From assembly GCA_020635195.1 (NCBI GenBank), contig JACKAG010000028.1, positions 1-36,971 of the forward strand: a DNA stretch of 36,971 nucleotides, read 5' to 3'. A program made the position numbers and the translations under genes. Below are positions 16,143 through 25,477 of this stretch, piece by piece (positions within the stretch are counted from its first letter, which is position 1; each line of letters starts with the position of its first letter). This DNA comes from Deltaproteobacteria bacterium. Its GTDB lineage: Bacteria > Bdellovibrionota_B > Oligoflexia > Oligoflexales > Bog-1112. The notes under the pieces are model-generated. The model was given only the letters and a program-made list of their open reading frames with translations. It was not told the origin of the DNA and searched no databases.

Positions 16143-17012
16143 ATGATGCTTCTTAAAGATGAGACAAAGCTGATTTTTTCGAGACGATTTATGATGCTGA
16201 TGTTAGCGATTCAGTCTTTATCTTATGGATTTTCCGGTTTACGCAAGGGTACAGGTATTGGAGACTTGTTCTGTTTTCTTTTCAATGGTCCGGAATCTTT
16301 TGCTTTTGTTCTCGATGAATCCGTTAGTGCTCTTTTGCTTATTGCTGGTTGGTCACTTTTCTTCTGCTTGAGTCAGTCAGCACTGTTATTTCTGAGCTTT
16401 TTTATTTTTCTGACAATTGTGACGGAGACATACGGAGGGTGGAGCTTTTCTGGTGGGCAGATCGTGTTGCAGCTTCTGTCGGAATCATTGTGCTACGGTC
16501 TGCCTTTCTGCCTTGCTTTTTTAGTGTTCAGGAACAAAGGAAAGATCTCCTGTCGCTGGAGAGATTCGTTAGATTCCCTGGGACGACTGACCACTCTACT
16601 GCTCTTTATGAGTATAGCAGGACAGAGTTTGCGGATGTTGACATTTCCTCCGCTTCTGCTGGATGCGGCCATAGCCCTTGCTGCATATGGAAGCTTTGTA
16701 CTTTCAGAAGCGGAAGCTCGTATTCTGCTGACAGTCTTTAGCGTATCCGGAATGCTGCTGGGAGGGCAGCTGTTTTTTGCCAGGCAGGGTAGCAAGCATC
16801 AGTTGTGCCTCTTGATGCTCTGGCTTGGTGGAGCAGCTTTGGTACCGCTTCTGATCCTGGAGGGGCCAGCTCGTGTGGAACAGTCTGCCAGAGCTCTGAT
16901 TCCTCTGGCAGCCCCTGTCTTGCTGTGGGCTCATGGGACCTTGCAGTCTGATCCTGGTTTCAGGACTGTGGATCTGCCCGCAGATCAGATGGAATCGGCG
17001 CCTTCGATTTGA
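16143..17012 (+). CDS. Polytopic membrane protein of unknown function
   Basis: The ~289-residue protein is highly hydrophobic, with roughly seven to eight membrane segments (e.g. FVLDESVSALLLIAGWSLFF, LLFLSFFIFLTIVT). The early SLSYGFSGLRKG followed by paired helices is faintly reminiscent of DoxX-like proteins, but not enough for a family call. Start: ATG at 16143 is chosen with TAAGGA upstream; TTG at 16134 and ATG at 16146 are alternatives. The next gene begins 15 bases after its stop, so the two form an operon. It may serve the exported product of that gene, but this is positional inference. Confidence 0.65.
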   Translation: MMLLKDETKLIFSRRFMMLMLAIQSLSYGFSGLRKGTGIGDLFCFLFNGPESFAFVLDESVSALLLIAGWSLFFCLSQSALLFLSFFIFLTIVTETYGGWSFSGGQIVLQLLSESLCYGLPFCLAFLVFRNKGKISCRWRDSLDSLGRLTTLLLFMSIAGQSLRMLTFPPLLLDAAIALAAYGSFVLSEAEARILLTVFSVSGMLLGGQLFFARQGSKHQLCLLMLWLGGAALVPLLILEGPARVEQSARALIPLAAPVLLWAHGTLQSDPGFRTVDLPADQMESAPSI

Positions 17013-17027
17013 TAGGGAGCTCTGTTC

Positions 17028-18707
17028 TTGCGATATTTATGTGCGTTTTTGCTGTTTAGTCTCTGGCCTCTGTCTTCGCTGTTTGCGGATATTCCGTATC
17101 ATGTCAGGATTACATGGCATGAAGATCCGGCAGGAAAAGCAACCATTTCTTTTAGCACAGATATCAGATACAGGCATGTCGTGCTGTATCTGGATCGTAC
17201 GGAGCATGGGCATGAGCCCATGCGATATCAGCAGAAGCTGGCGCCGCAGTGGCAGCAGCAGTATCGTGGATCTTCTGTCTGGGGCTATCATGTCAGGGTT
17301 CGTGATCTGAGTCCGGACACAACTTATTTTTTCTATATTCAGACCGGTCGAAAGACATCAGAAATCTATCATTTTCGCACTGCGCCTGCTGATCCTCGCA
17401 GAGCTTTCCGGCTGATCTTTGCTGCTGATTCCGGATCAGATCATGCAGCCAGACGGAGTATGAATCAGCGCATGCGTGAGGTGATGCTTGCCCATCCTGA
17501 TACCCTTGCTTTGGCCCATGGTGGAGGCTATGTCGAGGACAGCGATTCATGGAAACAGTGGGATCGCTGGTTGCATGACCATAGCCTGACAACGGCTTCA
17601 GGCCGTCTGCTTCCTGTGATTCCGGGACAGGGTGAGTCTGAAGCAGAAAGTCTTTTGTTCCGGGAAATTTTTGATGGTCCGGGCCATGACTCTGGTTGGT
17701 ATCTTAGTAAAATTGGATCACTTGATCTTATTCATCTGAATACAGGTAGGTCTGTCAGTGGTGATCAGAAAGTCTGGTTGCAGAACTTATTATTATCAGA
17801 AGCAAAGAGACGCTGGATTGTTGCCAGTTATAGCCATCCTGCATGGCCAGCTGAGTCCGATCCGGGTCTTGCCAGAAGACATTGGGTTCCTTTGTTTGAG
17901 AGATTCAGAGCGGATCTGGTCTTTGAGTCTGGAGGGCATGCCCTGAAAAGAACCCTTCCGATCAGGGCTGGGCAGCGTGATGATCAGGATGGAGTGATCT
18001 ATGTTGGTGAGGGAGGCGCCGGAGCCAGGCAAAGGAGTCCGGTCTATAGTGATTATTGGTATCTACAGGAACCGGGTTATGTCAGCTCGGGCCAGCATAT
18101 TCAGATTCTGAAGGTCGGATGGGATCGGCTGGATTATCGGGTTGTACTCAGAAATGGCACTGTTTTTGATCAGATCACTCTACAGCCTCGTCGTCATATT
18201 CCAGAGGGGACAGAAGTCCTGGCGGGACAGCAAGCAGATACGGATGTTGATTTGTCAGGAAGTTTTCGGATTATCAGCAGTAGTCAGGCTTCATGTTTAC
18301 AGGCCGGGAATGATGCTCTGGAGTATAGTTTATGGCATAAGGCCTGTCGGGACACTTCTGAGGAGTTGTTTCGTGCGGAATCGTCCGGAACTGATCCGGG
18401 CTTGCATCTTCTCAGGCATCAGGGGACTCAGCTTTGTATCGAGTTTTTAAGGGAAAAGGCATTTATGGGTATGTTCGGAATCGTTCTCAGTAGCTGTGAT
18501 CCTGAGAATGAACAGCAGTGGGTGCGTTTCCGTGAGACAGGTGATGGTCTGTGGCAGATTGCATCAGCCTCTGAACAGCACTGCCTCCATTTCAGCAATA
18601 CGTCAAGGACTGTAAACGGAGAGTTGAGAGCAGGTCTTCAGGAGTGTTCTGCTGATGGCATCGGGAGAGCAAAGGAAAGCTTTCAGATCCGTCCATGGGA
18701 TTTGTGA
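17028..18707 (+). CDS. Exported purple-acid-phosphatase-like protein with degenerate active site and ricin-type lectin tail
   Basis: A TTG start has AGGGAG about 8 bases upstream. A signal peptide (1-20, ending SLFA) is followed by a purple-acid-phosphatase N-terminal FN3-like domain (~22-118) and a metallophosphoesterase domain (~125-380), then a ricin B-type lectin domain (~410-559; Gln-Gln-Trp and paired Cys). The usual PAP metal motifs are mostly altered. DxG is kept (Asp134). GDxxY has become GGGY near 165-168. GNHE has become GQGE (200-203). The His in SYSHPAW (His270) is kept. GHxHxYER reads SGGHALKR (301-308), with one His lost. It may bind carbohydrate or a phosphoester without hydrolysing it. 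Location would be periplasmic or extracellular. Confidence 0.75.
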   Translation: MRYLCAFLLFSLWPLSSLFADIPYHVRITWHEDPAGKATISFSTDIRYRHVVLYLDRTEHGHEPMRYQQKLAPQWQQQYRGSSVWGYHVRVRDLSPDTTYFFYIQTGRKTSEIYHFRTAPADPRRAFRLIFAADSGSDHAARRSMNQRMREVMLAHPDTLALAHGGGYVEDSDSWKQWDRWLHDHSLTTASGRLLPVIPGQGESEAESLLFREIFDGPGHDSGWYLSKIGSLDLIHLNTGRSVSGDQKVWLQNLLLSEAKRRWIVASYSHPAWPAESDPGLARRHWVPLFERFRADLVFESGGHALKRTLPIRAGQRDDQDGVIYVGEGGAGARQRSPVYSDYWYLQEPGYVSSGQHIQILKVGWDRLDYRVVLRNGTVFDQITLQPRRHIPEGTEVLAGQQADTDVDLSGSFRIISSSQASCLQAGNDALEYSLWHKACRDTSEELFRAESSGTDPGLHLLRHQGTQLCIEFLREKAFMGMFGIVLSSCDPENEQQWVRFRETGDGLWQIASASEQHCLHFSNTSRTVNGELRAGLQECSADGIGRAKESFQIRPWDL

Positions 18708-18741
18708 TGCTTCTTGCTATGCTATGTACACTTAAAAAAAG

Positions 18742-18770
18742 GTGATTATATCTTTGTGTTATGATATAAT
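18742..18770 (+). promoter_or_regulatory. Candidate promoter with consensus -10 upstream of the PEGA-like lipoprotein gene
   Basis: A perfect TATAAT lies at 18765-18770, preceded by GTGATT (18742-18747) at 17 bases; the -35 match is poor. It lies ~55 bases before the gene start and beyond the stop of the PAP-like gene. Confidence 0.4.
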
Positions 18771-18823
18771 ATGCAGCTTTATTGTGGTTTTGTTTATGCT
18801 GACTTTTCCCGGGCCTTTACGAG

Positions 18824-20224
18824 ATGCGACTGATATTCCTTCTGATCTGGATTTTTATTTCATCCTGTGCATCGATAAGTAGCCAGACTCAGATTGTCTC
18901 GGTCGATTCAGAGCCCAGAGGGCTGGATGTGTTTTCAGACAGGGACAGGCGCCAGCATATCGGAACCACCCCTTTCTTTTATGAAGTCCCCCGATCCCGT
19001 CAGCTGGACTTGTGGGCCGGAAGCAGTGACAGTCAGTGCTCTCTCTGGTCACGGAATCGCTGCTCTGTCCGATGGGCTGTTGCAGGTTTTGGCAATCTTC
19101 CATTGCTTGCGTTGCGTCCGGAGGCTGGAATTGCTGCCATTGCTTATGATTTTATCAGCGGGAACGCATGGCACTGTCCTGATCGGATCAGAATAGAAAT
19201 CCCCCGGAAGTCTGTCCCTTCTCTGGATCTTCATGAGACATGTCTGCGATTTTTTGTGATTCCTCCCGGTATTGAAGACAGGGACCTTTCATTTTCTCTT
19301 GTGGAGGCATGGAAAAAAAAGCTTTCGGAGCAGCTTCTGGTTTGTCACTCTTTTGTCGAATCTGAAGAGACTCAGGATATTCACAGAATACTGAACATCG
19401 GATTCCATAAGAAATTTGACTATGAAAAAATAAGCAGGCATAAAATTTTAAAAATAGGAGCCTGGACGGGGGCTGATTTTCTGGTGAGTCTTAGCCCTGA
19501 CCCCACAGATTATCATGTAATTCTGGCTGATTATTATGATATTCATCGTGATGAAAAAGTTCCGGATCGATATCCTGCGAAAGTCAGGCTTGAAGAGGCC
19601 GTCCCGGAATCTTCTGTCCTGAAAGAATTATGGTCCCGATTCTTCTATGAACTTTTCCCTAACAGTATAGCTTATGAATCTCGTGTCGTAAGGCATTCTC
19701 AGGATTCTTTTCATGAACACCGCTCTGAAATAAATACGCTGCCAAGAGTTCTCAGTTCATTTAGCTTTATGAATGTCATCAGTCCTTACGCGTTTGACAC
19801 ATGGGATCTTGCATTTGGACTATCGCCGGGTATGAATCTTTATGCTTTTGACTGGCGTTATCGTTATGACCCGGATTCAGCTGAATCTGACAGGTGGAAG
19901 CTTTTTTATATCCTTCCGTCATTTGAAGGCAGGGTTGTTTTTTTTACCGCAATTGGTCAGCTCTCTTTTGGTCTTGGTGCTGGTCCTGCCATGGTTGTGA
20001 GTACGTTTAATAATGAACCTTCACGATACCTTTCCGGGGTTTTTAGTCTGTCGTATGTTCGGTATGAAGCCCATTTAAACCGCTCGCTATTTGTATACTC
20101 TGATTTTTCTTCATATAAAATAAAACCATATATTACTGAGCATCATCTGAAGTCTGGAAGTTTTTCAGAGGTTTCTGTTGGCTTGGGTTATTTTTTTCGT
20201 GATCTCAACTTCTGGAGATTCTGA
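18824..20224 (+). CDS. Outer-membrane lipoprotein with PEGA-like domain and probable C-terminal beta-barrel
   Basis: The 466-residue protein starts with a lipoprotein signal peptide (LLIWIFISSC, lipid-anchored Cys15). Residues ~24-62 (VSVDSEPRGLDVFSDRDRR...GTTPFFYEV) match the PEGA pattern, a beta-rich module found on surface proteins. A Cys/Trp-containing stretch (SLWSRNRCSVRWAVAG) and an alpha/beta middle region follow. The last ~150 residues have alternating aromatic/hydrophobic beta strands and end in FWRF, a terminal Phe often seen in outer-membrane barrels. A lipid anchor together with a barrel is unusual, so the C-terminal strands could instead be a soluble beta domain. Specific function is unknown. 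Confidence 0.65.
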   Translation: MRLIFLLIWIFISSCASISSQTQIVSVDSEPRGLDVFSDRDRRQHIGTTPFFYEVPRSRQLDLWAGSSDSQCSLWSRNRCSVRWAVAGFGNLPLLALRPEAGIAAIAYDFISGNAWHCPDRIRIEIPRKSVPSLDLHETCLRFFVIPPGIEDRDLSFSLVEAWKKKLSEQLLVCHSFVESEETQDIHRILNIGFHKKFDYEKISRHKILKIGAWTGADFLVSLSPDPTDYHVILADYYDIHRDEKVPDRYPAKVRLEEAVPESSVLKELWSRFFYELFPNSIAYESRVVRHSQDSFHEHRSEINTLPRVLSSFSFMNVISPYAFDTWDLAFGLSPGMNLYAFDWRYRYDPDSAESDRWKLFYILPSFEGRVVFFTAIGQLSFGLGAGPAMVVSTFNNEPSRYLSGVFSLSYVRYEAHLNRSLFVYSDFSSYKIKPYITEHHLKSGSFSEVSVGLGYFFRDLNFWRF

Positions 20225-20467
20225 AGAGAAAAGAAAAAGATGAGAACGTCTCATTGATTGTGAAGCTTTCTGTCTCTCATGTGTAACTTCTTCTGATAGA
20301 AAATTTAATTTTTATAAATAGTTAGCATTTATTTACGTGGATTTTATCTGACGTTTCTCATGTTTGTACTGTTTGCTCCGAAAATATGCCAGACCCTGTG
20401 CCAGCCTGATTCCTGGTCACTGTGGTTTGCCTGGACGGACAAAAGATTATCAGGGGGAGCAAATCTT

Positions 20468-22042
20468 ATGGGAGAGCCAGCGGTCAACACGATTATCAGT
20501 GGAAAAAATAAGACAGGAGATCATCCGAATCTGACAGCAGATGAATTCAGTAGTTTGCTGGATAATGCACCTGTGAACATTATGTACTGCAACCGGGATC
20601 TCGATATTATATATGTGAATAAAACAAGTCTGACGACTCTTGAAAAGATCCAGGCTTTTCTACCTGTCCCTGTTGATCAGGTCCTTGGTTCCAATATTGA
20701 TATTTTCCATAAAAATCCATCTCATCAGAGAAAAATGCTGGCAAATGATAAAAATTTTCCTCATAAAGCTTTGATCACTGTCGGGGATGAAACGCTGGAG
20801 CTGCTTGTAAATGCAGTTTACCGTGAGGGTAAGTATGTCGGAACTATGGTGACATGGGATATTGTGACAGAAAGACTTAAGCAGGAAGATGAAATTACAA
20901 GAGTTCAGCAGATGATTGAGAATGCTCCGATCAATATCATGATGGCAGGAACTGATTATAATATTGTCTATATGAATCCCCAGTCCAGAAAGACATTAAC
21001 TCAGATTCAGCACCTGCTCCCGATTCCCGTCGATAAAATAGTAGGCTCATCAATTGATGTCTTTCACAAGAATCCGGCTCATCAGAGAAAGTTACTCAAA
21101 GATGATTCGAATCTTCCGCATAATGCAAAAATTAAGCTTGCGGATGAGACTCTTGATCTTATGGCGACAGCTATTTATGACAAAAAAGGAGATTATGTCG
21201 GGATTATGGTTACATGGTCTGTTATTACAGAGAAGGTGAGGCTGGTTCAGAATCTTTCGGAAGCTGCAACACAATTAGCAGCTGCAGCAGAACAACTTCG
21301 TGCAACAGCAAGTCAGATGAGTGAAAACTCTGATAGTACAACATCTCAGGCATCTTCGGCGGCATCTGCTGCAGAAGAAGTTTCGAAAGGTGTTGAATCA
21401 GTTGCTGCAAATACTGAAGAAATGAATGCATCAATTAAAGAAATTTCGAGAAGTGTGAATGAATCGTCAAAACAGACCGGACTGACTAAAAAACAGACGG
21501 ATGCGACGAATAAAATGATTGAGCAACTTGGATCAAGCAGTCAGGAAATTGGCAATGTCATTAAAGTGATCAGCTCTATCGCGCAGCAGACTAATCTTCT
21601 GGCTCTGAATGCGACAATCGAAGCTGCCAGAGCAGGAGATGCCGGAAAAGGTTTTGCTGTTGTTGCAAATGAGGTGAAAGAACTGGCAAAACAGACGGCC
21701 AATGCAACAGAAGAGATTACCCAAAAAATCGGCAACATTCAGTCCGACACTTCAGGTGCTGTCGATGCAATCCGCTCGATTTCAGAGAGTATTGATAAAT
21801 TAAACGGTATTGCAACATCGATCGCCGCCTCTGTTGAAGAGCAGATGTCGACGACAAATGAAGTTTCCAGGATTGTACAGGAATCGAATCAGGGCGTCAG
21901 AAGTATTACTGAAAATGTCAAAGAGGTCTCAATGGCAGCTCAGAATACATCGGAAGGATCACTTCAGCTGGTTGAAGCGGCAAATGGACTTCTGGATCTT
22001 TCTGAGAGAATGCAGGCTCTTGTAAAAAGCATTGAAGTCTGA
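20468..22042 (+). CDS. Soluble methyl-accepting chemotaxis protein with tandem PAS domains
   Basis: The 524-residue receptor has no membrane segment. Two closely similar PAS-type domains (about 25-136 and 144-256) repeat the pattern NAPxNIM, then IFHKNPSHQRK or VFHKNPAHQRK, then VGTMVTW or VGIMVTW. A coiled-coil signalling region follows, with the conserved MCP hairpin tip IAQQTNLLALNATIEAARAG near residues 370-390. It would sense a cytoplasmic cue (redox, ligand or energy state) and control CheA through CheW. The His in each FHKNP motif could contact a cofactor, but that is conjecture. The ATG at 20468 has GGGGGAG upstream; an in-frame start at 20360 exists but adds unrelated residues. It heads the chemosensory cluster. 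Confidence 0.92.
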   Translation: MGEPAVNTIISGKNKTGDHPNLTADEFSSLLDNAPVNIMYCNRDLDIIYVNKTSLTTLEKIQAFLPVPVDQVLGSNIDIFHKNPSHQRKMLANDKNFPHKALITVGDETLELLVNAVYREGKYVGTMVTWDIVTERLKQEDEITRVQQMIENAPINIMMAGTDYNIVYMNPQSRKTLTQIQHLLPIPVDKIVGSSIDVFHKNPAHQRKLLKDDSNLPHNAKIKLADETLDLMATAIYDKKGDYVGIMVTWSVITEKVRLVQNLSEAATQLAAAAEQLRATASQMSENSDSTTSQASSAASAAEEVSKGVESVAANTEEMNASIKEISRSVNESSKQTGLTKKQTDATNKMIEQLGSSSQEIGNVIKVISSIAQQTNLLALNATIEAARAGDAGKGFAVVANEVKELAKQTANATEEITQKIGNIQSDTSGAVDAIRSISESIDKLNGIATSIAASVEEQMSTTNEVSRIVQESNQGVRSITENVKEVSMAAQNTSEGSLQLVEAANGLLDLSERMQALVKSIEV

Positions 22043-22075
22043 TTTGGGATGTTCAAAAGATCTCAAATCAGACTT
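22035..22075 (+). repeat. 16-bp inverted repeat overlapping the receptor gene stop codon
   Basis: AAGTCTGATTTGGGAT (22035-22050) pairs with ATCTCAAATCAGACTT (22060-22075) with one G-U pair and a 9-base loop. It covers the TGA at 22040-22042. There is no T-run, so it is not a classical terminator; it could be an mRNA-processing or stabilising hairpin. Confidence 0.7.
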
Positions 22076-22088
22076 ATGTTCCATAATC

Positions 22089-22120
22089 TGATCATATAAA
22101 TGGCATCATTTATATGATCA
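22089..22120. repeat. Perfect 14-bp inverted repeat upstream of cheA
   Basis: TGATCATATAAATG (22089-22102) and CATTTATATGATCA (22107-22120) are exact reverse complements around a 4-base loop, 37 bases before the cheA start. As RNA it would be a strong AT-rich hairpin; as DNA it could be an operator for a dimeric regulator. Confidence 0.7.
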
Positions 22121-22157
22121 TAGATCATGATGATGATAATCAGAGGCATATCAGGAT

Positions 22158-24977
22158 ATGGATCTGAATCTTACAGATTTTTTTGATGAAGCGGATGAAA
22201 TACTGGAACGCTTTTATCAGAACCTCAATAATATCCTGAATACATTCAATCGCAATTTATCTAATGCTCTTTACCGTGATGTTCATACCCTGAAGGGAAG
22301 CGCCGGACTTTTTGGATTCAAAAACATTGCAGAGATTTCTCATACAATGGAGTCGATTCTTGAGCCTCTTCGGACAGGGGCCATTCATCCGGATGAGCAG
22401 CTGGTTGATATTTTATTGCCAGGCATGGATGCTATCAGGGGGATCTGTGATGATCTGAGAAAAGAAGAAAAAGAATCTGATAAACATCAGGTCATGACAT
22501 CATCCGTGATAACGGCTATGGTGGGTCAGGTTAGTGATTTTGTTCATGGTGAAATCAATCCAGAGATAGCATATTCGTTTTCTGATTATTTTGAAACAGA
22601 AAGTGAGCTGAAACATTTCTATGAAAGAATTAAAAATAATTCCAGAGGGGTTGTTAGCAGTCAGGAAAAATATGAGGAAGAGAAAAAACCGGATGCCATA
22701 GATCAGATTCCGGTAGGTGATGTTTCTGGATCAGAAAAAGATACATCAGAAAACTCTGAAAAAGGACCTGGTCCAATACTGGAAAGTCATATCAGATCAG
22801 ATGAGGTAAAGGATATGGACAGCAAGAGTCAGATCAGTGAAACATCAGGATCAGATCAACGAGAATCGAGAGATTCGGGCTCTCAGAGCATTAATGAGAC
22901 ATTACGGGTTCCCGTACAGATTCTGGAAAATCTGATGAATCTTGTGGGTGAGTTGGTGCTTGTAAGAAATCAGCATATGCAATATGGCACTCATTCAAAT
23001 GACTCTGAATTGCTGAATCTGAATCAGCGCCTCAATTATGTCACGGCAGAGCTTCAGGAAGAGGTCATGAAAACGAGGATGCAGAAAATCGGATCTATTC
23101 TGACAAAGTTTAACCGGGTTGTCCGTGATCTTTCGAAGAGCCTGAATAAAAACTGTCGTCTGATTCTTGACGGTGTGGATACAGAACTGGACAAAACTCT
23201 TCTGGAAGCTGTCAAAGATCCTTTGATGCATATTGTCAGAAACGCTGTGGATCATGGTCTTGAAACAACAGAAGAAAGAGTCGCTGCTGGTAAGATATCG
23301 GAAGGTAAAGTTGAAATACGTGCATATCATGAAGGTGGTCAGGTTATTATTGAAATTACAGATGATGGAAAAGGTCTTGATCCCGAAAAAATTATTAATA
23401 AGGCTCTTGAAAAGGGAGTCCTTAAGGAGTCAGATGTCGAGAAAATGTCTGACCGTGATGTTTTTATGCTTATTTTTGCTCCTGGGTTTTCAACAGCAGA
23501 AAAAATATCGAATGTATCCGGGCGTGGCGTCGGAATGGATGTGGTGAAAACTAATATCGAAAGAATCGGTGGAAATATTGATCTTATCAGTGTTAAGGGA
23601 CAAGGCACAACGGTTAAGTTAAGGATTCCTCTGACACTTGCAATTATTCCAGCTCTGATCGTTCGGTCAGGGGCTGAGCGATTCTCGATTCCACAGGTGA
23701 AATTGGTAGAACTTGTCAAAATTGAAAAAGATGAAAATGGTGTCAGTAAAGGAATCGAAGAACTTCAGGGAACTCAGGTCTATCGTCTAAGAGGTCAGCT
23801 TCTTCCTCTGATCAATCTGAATCAAATACTTGGAATTGATTCAGATGGCGGTTCAAAAGATTCAGAGAGTATCGTTGTTTTGAATGCGGATTCAGGTATT
23901 TTTGGTCTTGTCGTTGAAGAAATTGAAGATTCGAATGACATCGTTGTTAAGCCACTTATGCAATTCCTTAAAGACCTTTCGTTCTATTCTGGTGCGACTA
24001 TTATGGGTGATGGAAATATTGCTCTGACTCTTGATGTTACAGGACTTGCAATAAAATCAGGAATTTTTTCAGAAAATGAAGCTAAAAATTCTCATCATGA
24101 ATCAGATCATGAGCCATCAGGGCACAAAACAGATATTACGGAGTATCTTCTGGTTGATATCGGAAGAAATGAAAAATATGCTATTCCCTTATGTATGGTT
24201 CATCGTCTGGAAGACTTCTCAAATGATCTCATTAAAAAAACAGGAGAACAGGAAGTCGTTCAATATAGAAATAGTCTTCTTCCTATCTTTTCCGTTAAAA
24301 AATATCTTAGTATTCAATCAGATACGAACGAAAAGTCATCAGAGAATGCTTCCAGATCTGTCGTTGTGATTCAGAGATCTGGAAAATCTTATGGGCTTGA
24401 AGTGAATCGTATTGTTGATGTGGTGTGTGTCAGTGGAGATATTAATTCTGAAATAAGAGACAGAAAGGGGATTCTTGGTAATGTCATTATTGATGATGAT
24501 CTTGTGGTTGTTTTGGATACCATGAATATTATCATTGATATGACGTCACATTTTGAAAAGGAAAATAACAATACGAAAAAAGAGATCCGTTCAGATCGAT
24601 CTAAACATAATATTCTCTTAGCTGAAGATAATAATTTTTACCGTAAGTTTATATCTGACAGCCTGACTCAGGCAGGATATCATGTATTTGCAGCATGTGA
24701 TGGAAAAGAAGCTCTTGAGATGGCAAAAAAATTTCCTGCAAAATACTCTCTTTTAGTTTCAGATATTGAAATGCCTGAAATGGGTGGTTGTGAATTAGCA
24801 ATGTCTATTAAAAAAGATGAAAATATTACAAAATTTCCGATGCTTGCTGTCAGCAGTAAATATAATGATAAGGCGATAGAAGAAGGTCTTGAATCAGGTT
24901 TTAACAAATATATGGAAAAATTAAAGATGGATGAGTTGCTGGAAACGATAGATCATTATCTGAATCTGGCAGCATAA
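22158..24977 (+). CDS. cheA: Hybrid chemotaxis histidine kinase CheA with two CheW domains and C-terminal receiver
   Basis: The 939-residue kinase has domains in this order: Hpt (~1-110, phospho-His43 in HTLKGSAG); acidic Ser/Glu-rich linker; dimerisation and HATPase core with NAVDHG, DDGKGLD and GRGVGMDVVK; CheW-like domain 1 (~495-640); CheW-like domain 2 (~660-795); and receiver (~817-939) with AEDN, phosphoacceptor Asp869 (SDIEMP) and a Lys in the YMEKLK region. All catalytic boxes look intact. The built-in receiver could act as a phosphate sink or as an adaptation element, as in FrzE-like hybrids. It follows the soluble receptor gene and is followed 28 bases later by cheW. AGGA precedes the ATG. 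Confidence 0.95.
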   Translation: MDLNLTDFFDEADEILERFYQNLNNILNTFNRNLSNALYRDVHTLKGSAGLFGFKNIAEISHTMESILEPLRTGAIHPDEQLVDILLPGMDAIRGICDDLRKEEKESDKHQVMTSSVITAMVGQVSDFVHGEINPEIAYSFSDYFETESELKHFYERIKNNSRGVVSSQEKYEEEKKPDAIDQIPVGDVSGSEKDTSENSEKGPGPILESHIRSDEVKDMDSKSQISETSGSDQRESRDSGSQSINETLRVPVQILENLMNLVGELVLVRNQHMQYGTHSNDSELLNLNQRLNYVTAELQEEVMKTRMQKIGSILTKFNRVVRDLSKSLNKNCRLILDGVDTELDKTLLEAVKDPLMHIVRNAVDHGLETTEERVAAGKISEGKVEIRAYHEGGQVIIEITDDGKGLDPEKIINKALEKGVLKESDVEKMSDRDVFMLIFAPGFSTAEKISNVSGRGVGMDVVKTNIERIGGNIDLISVKGQGTTVKLRIPLTLAIIPALIVRSGAERFSIPQVKLVELVKIEKDENGVSKGIEELQGTQVYRLRGQLLPLINLNQILGIDSDGGSKDSESIVVLNADSGIFGLVVEEIEDSNDIVVKPLMQFLKDLSFYSGATIMGDGNIALTLDVTGLAIKSGIFSENEAKNSHHESDHEPSGHKTDITEYLLVDIGRNEKYAIPLCMVHRLEDFSNDLIKKTGEQEVVQYRNSLLPIFSVKKYLSIQSDTNEKSSENASRSVVVIQRSGKSYGLEVNRIVDVVCVSGDINSEIRDRKGILGNVIIDDDLVVVLDTMNIIIDMTSHFEKENNNTKKEIRSDRSKHNILLAEDNNFYRKFISDSLTQAGYHVFAACDGKEALEMAKKFPAKYSLLVSDIEMPEMGGCELAMSIKKDENITKFPMLAVSSKYNDKAIEEGLESGFNKYMEKLKMDELLETIDHYLNLAA

Positions 24978-25005
24978 TGCGTATTTTTAAAGAGGATTCG
25001 GTCGT

Positions 25006-25467
25006 ATGAGTGTTCATGAAACAAATGAAAAAGATGTTCCCATGCAGCTGTCTACTTTTATGATCGCAGGTCATCTTTATGGCATTGATGTCCGGATGGT
25101 CCAGGAAGTTGTCAAACCTATGAAAATGACAAGAGTGCCATTGGCACCGGAATTTGTAAAAGGTCTGATTAATTTGCGAGGACAATTGGCAACAGCCATT
25201 GATCTGAGATATTTATTTAAACTATCTGAGTCAGAACAGATTGATTCTATGAATGTCGTTTGTCAGACCGGAAGTAGTGCGATTTCATTACTGGTTGATG
25301 AAATTGGGGATGTGATTGAAATTGATCCGGACGGTATGGAGCCTGTTCCTCAGACGATTTCAAGAGATATCAGAAAATTTATGACAGGTGTTTATAAAGT
25401 TTCTGACACACTTCTGAGCGTCATTGATTTATCCGGAATTATGAAATTTATCAATAGTTCTAAGTAG
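25006..25467 (+). CDS. cheW: Chemotaxis coupling protein CheW
   Basis: CheW links receptors to CheA. The 153-residue single-domain protein has family features: FMIAGHLYGIDVRMVQEV, PLAPEFVKGLINLRGQLATAIDLR with the conserved GLINLRG motif, LLVDEIGDVIEI, and the C-terminal GVYKVSDTLLSVIDL. Length is usual. It lies between cheA and cheB with short gaps (28 and 10 bases), so it is certainly in the same operon. Confidence 0.95.
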   Translation: MSVHETNEKDVPMQLSTFMIAGHLYGIDVRMVQEVVKPMKMTRVPLAPEFVKGLINLRGQLATAIDLRYLFKLSESEQIDSMNVVCQTGSSAISLLVDEIGDVIEIDPDGMEPVPQTISRDIRKFMTGVYKVSDTLLSVIDLSGIMKFINSSK

Positions 25468-25477
25468 AAAGATTTTT

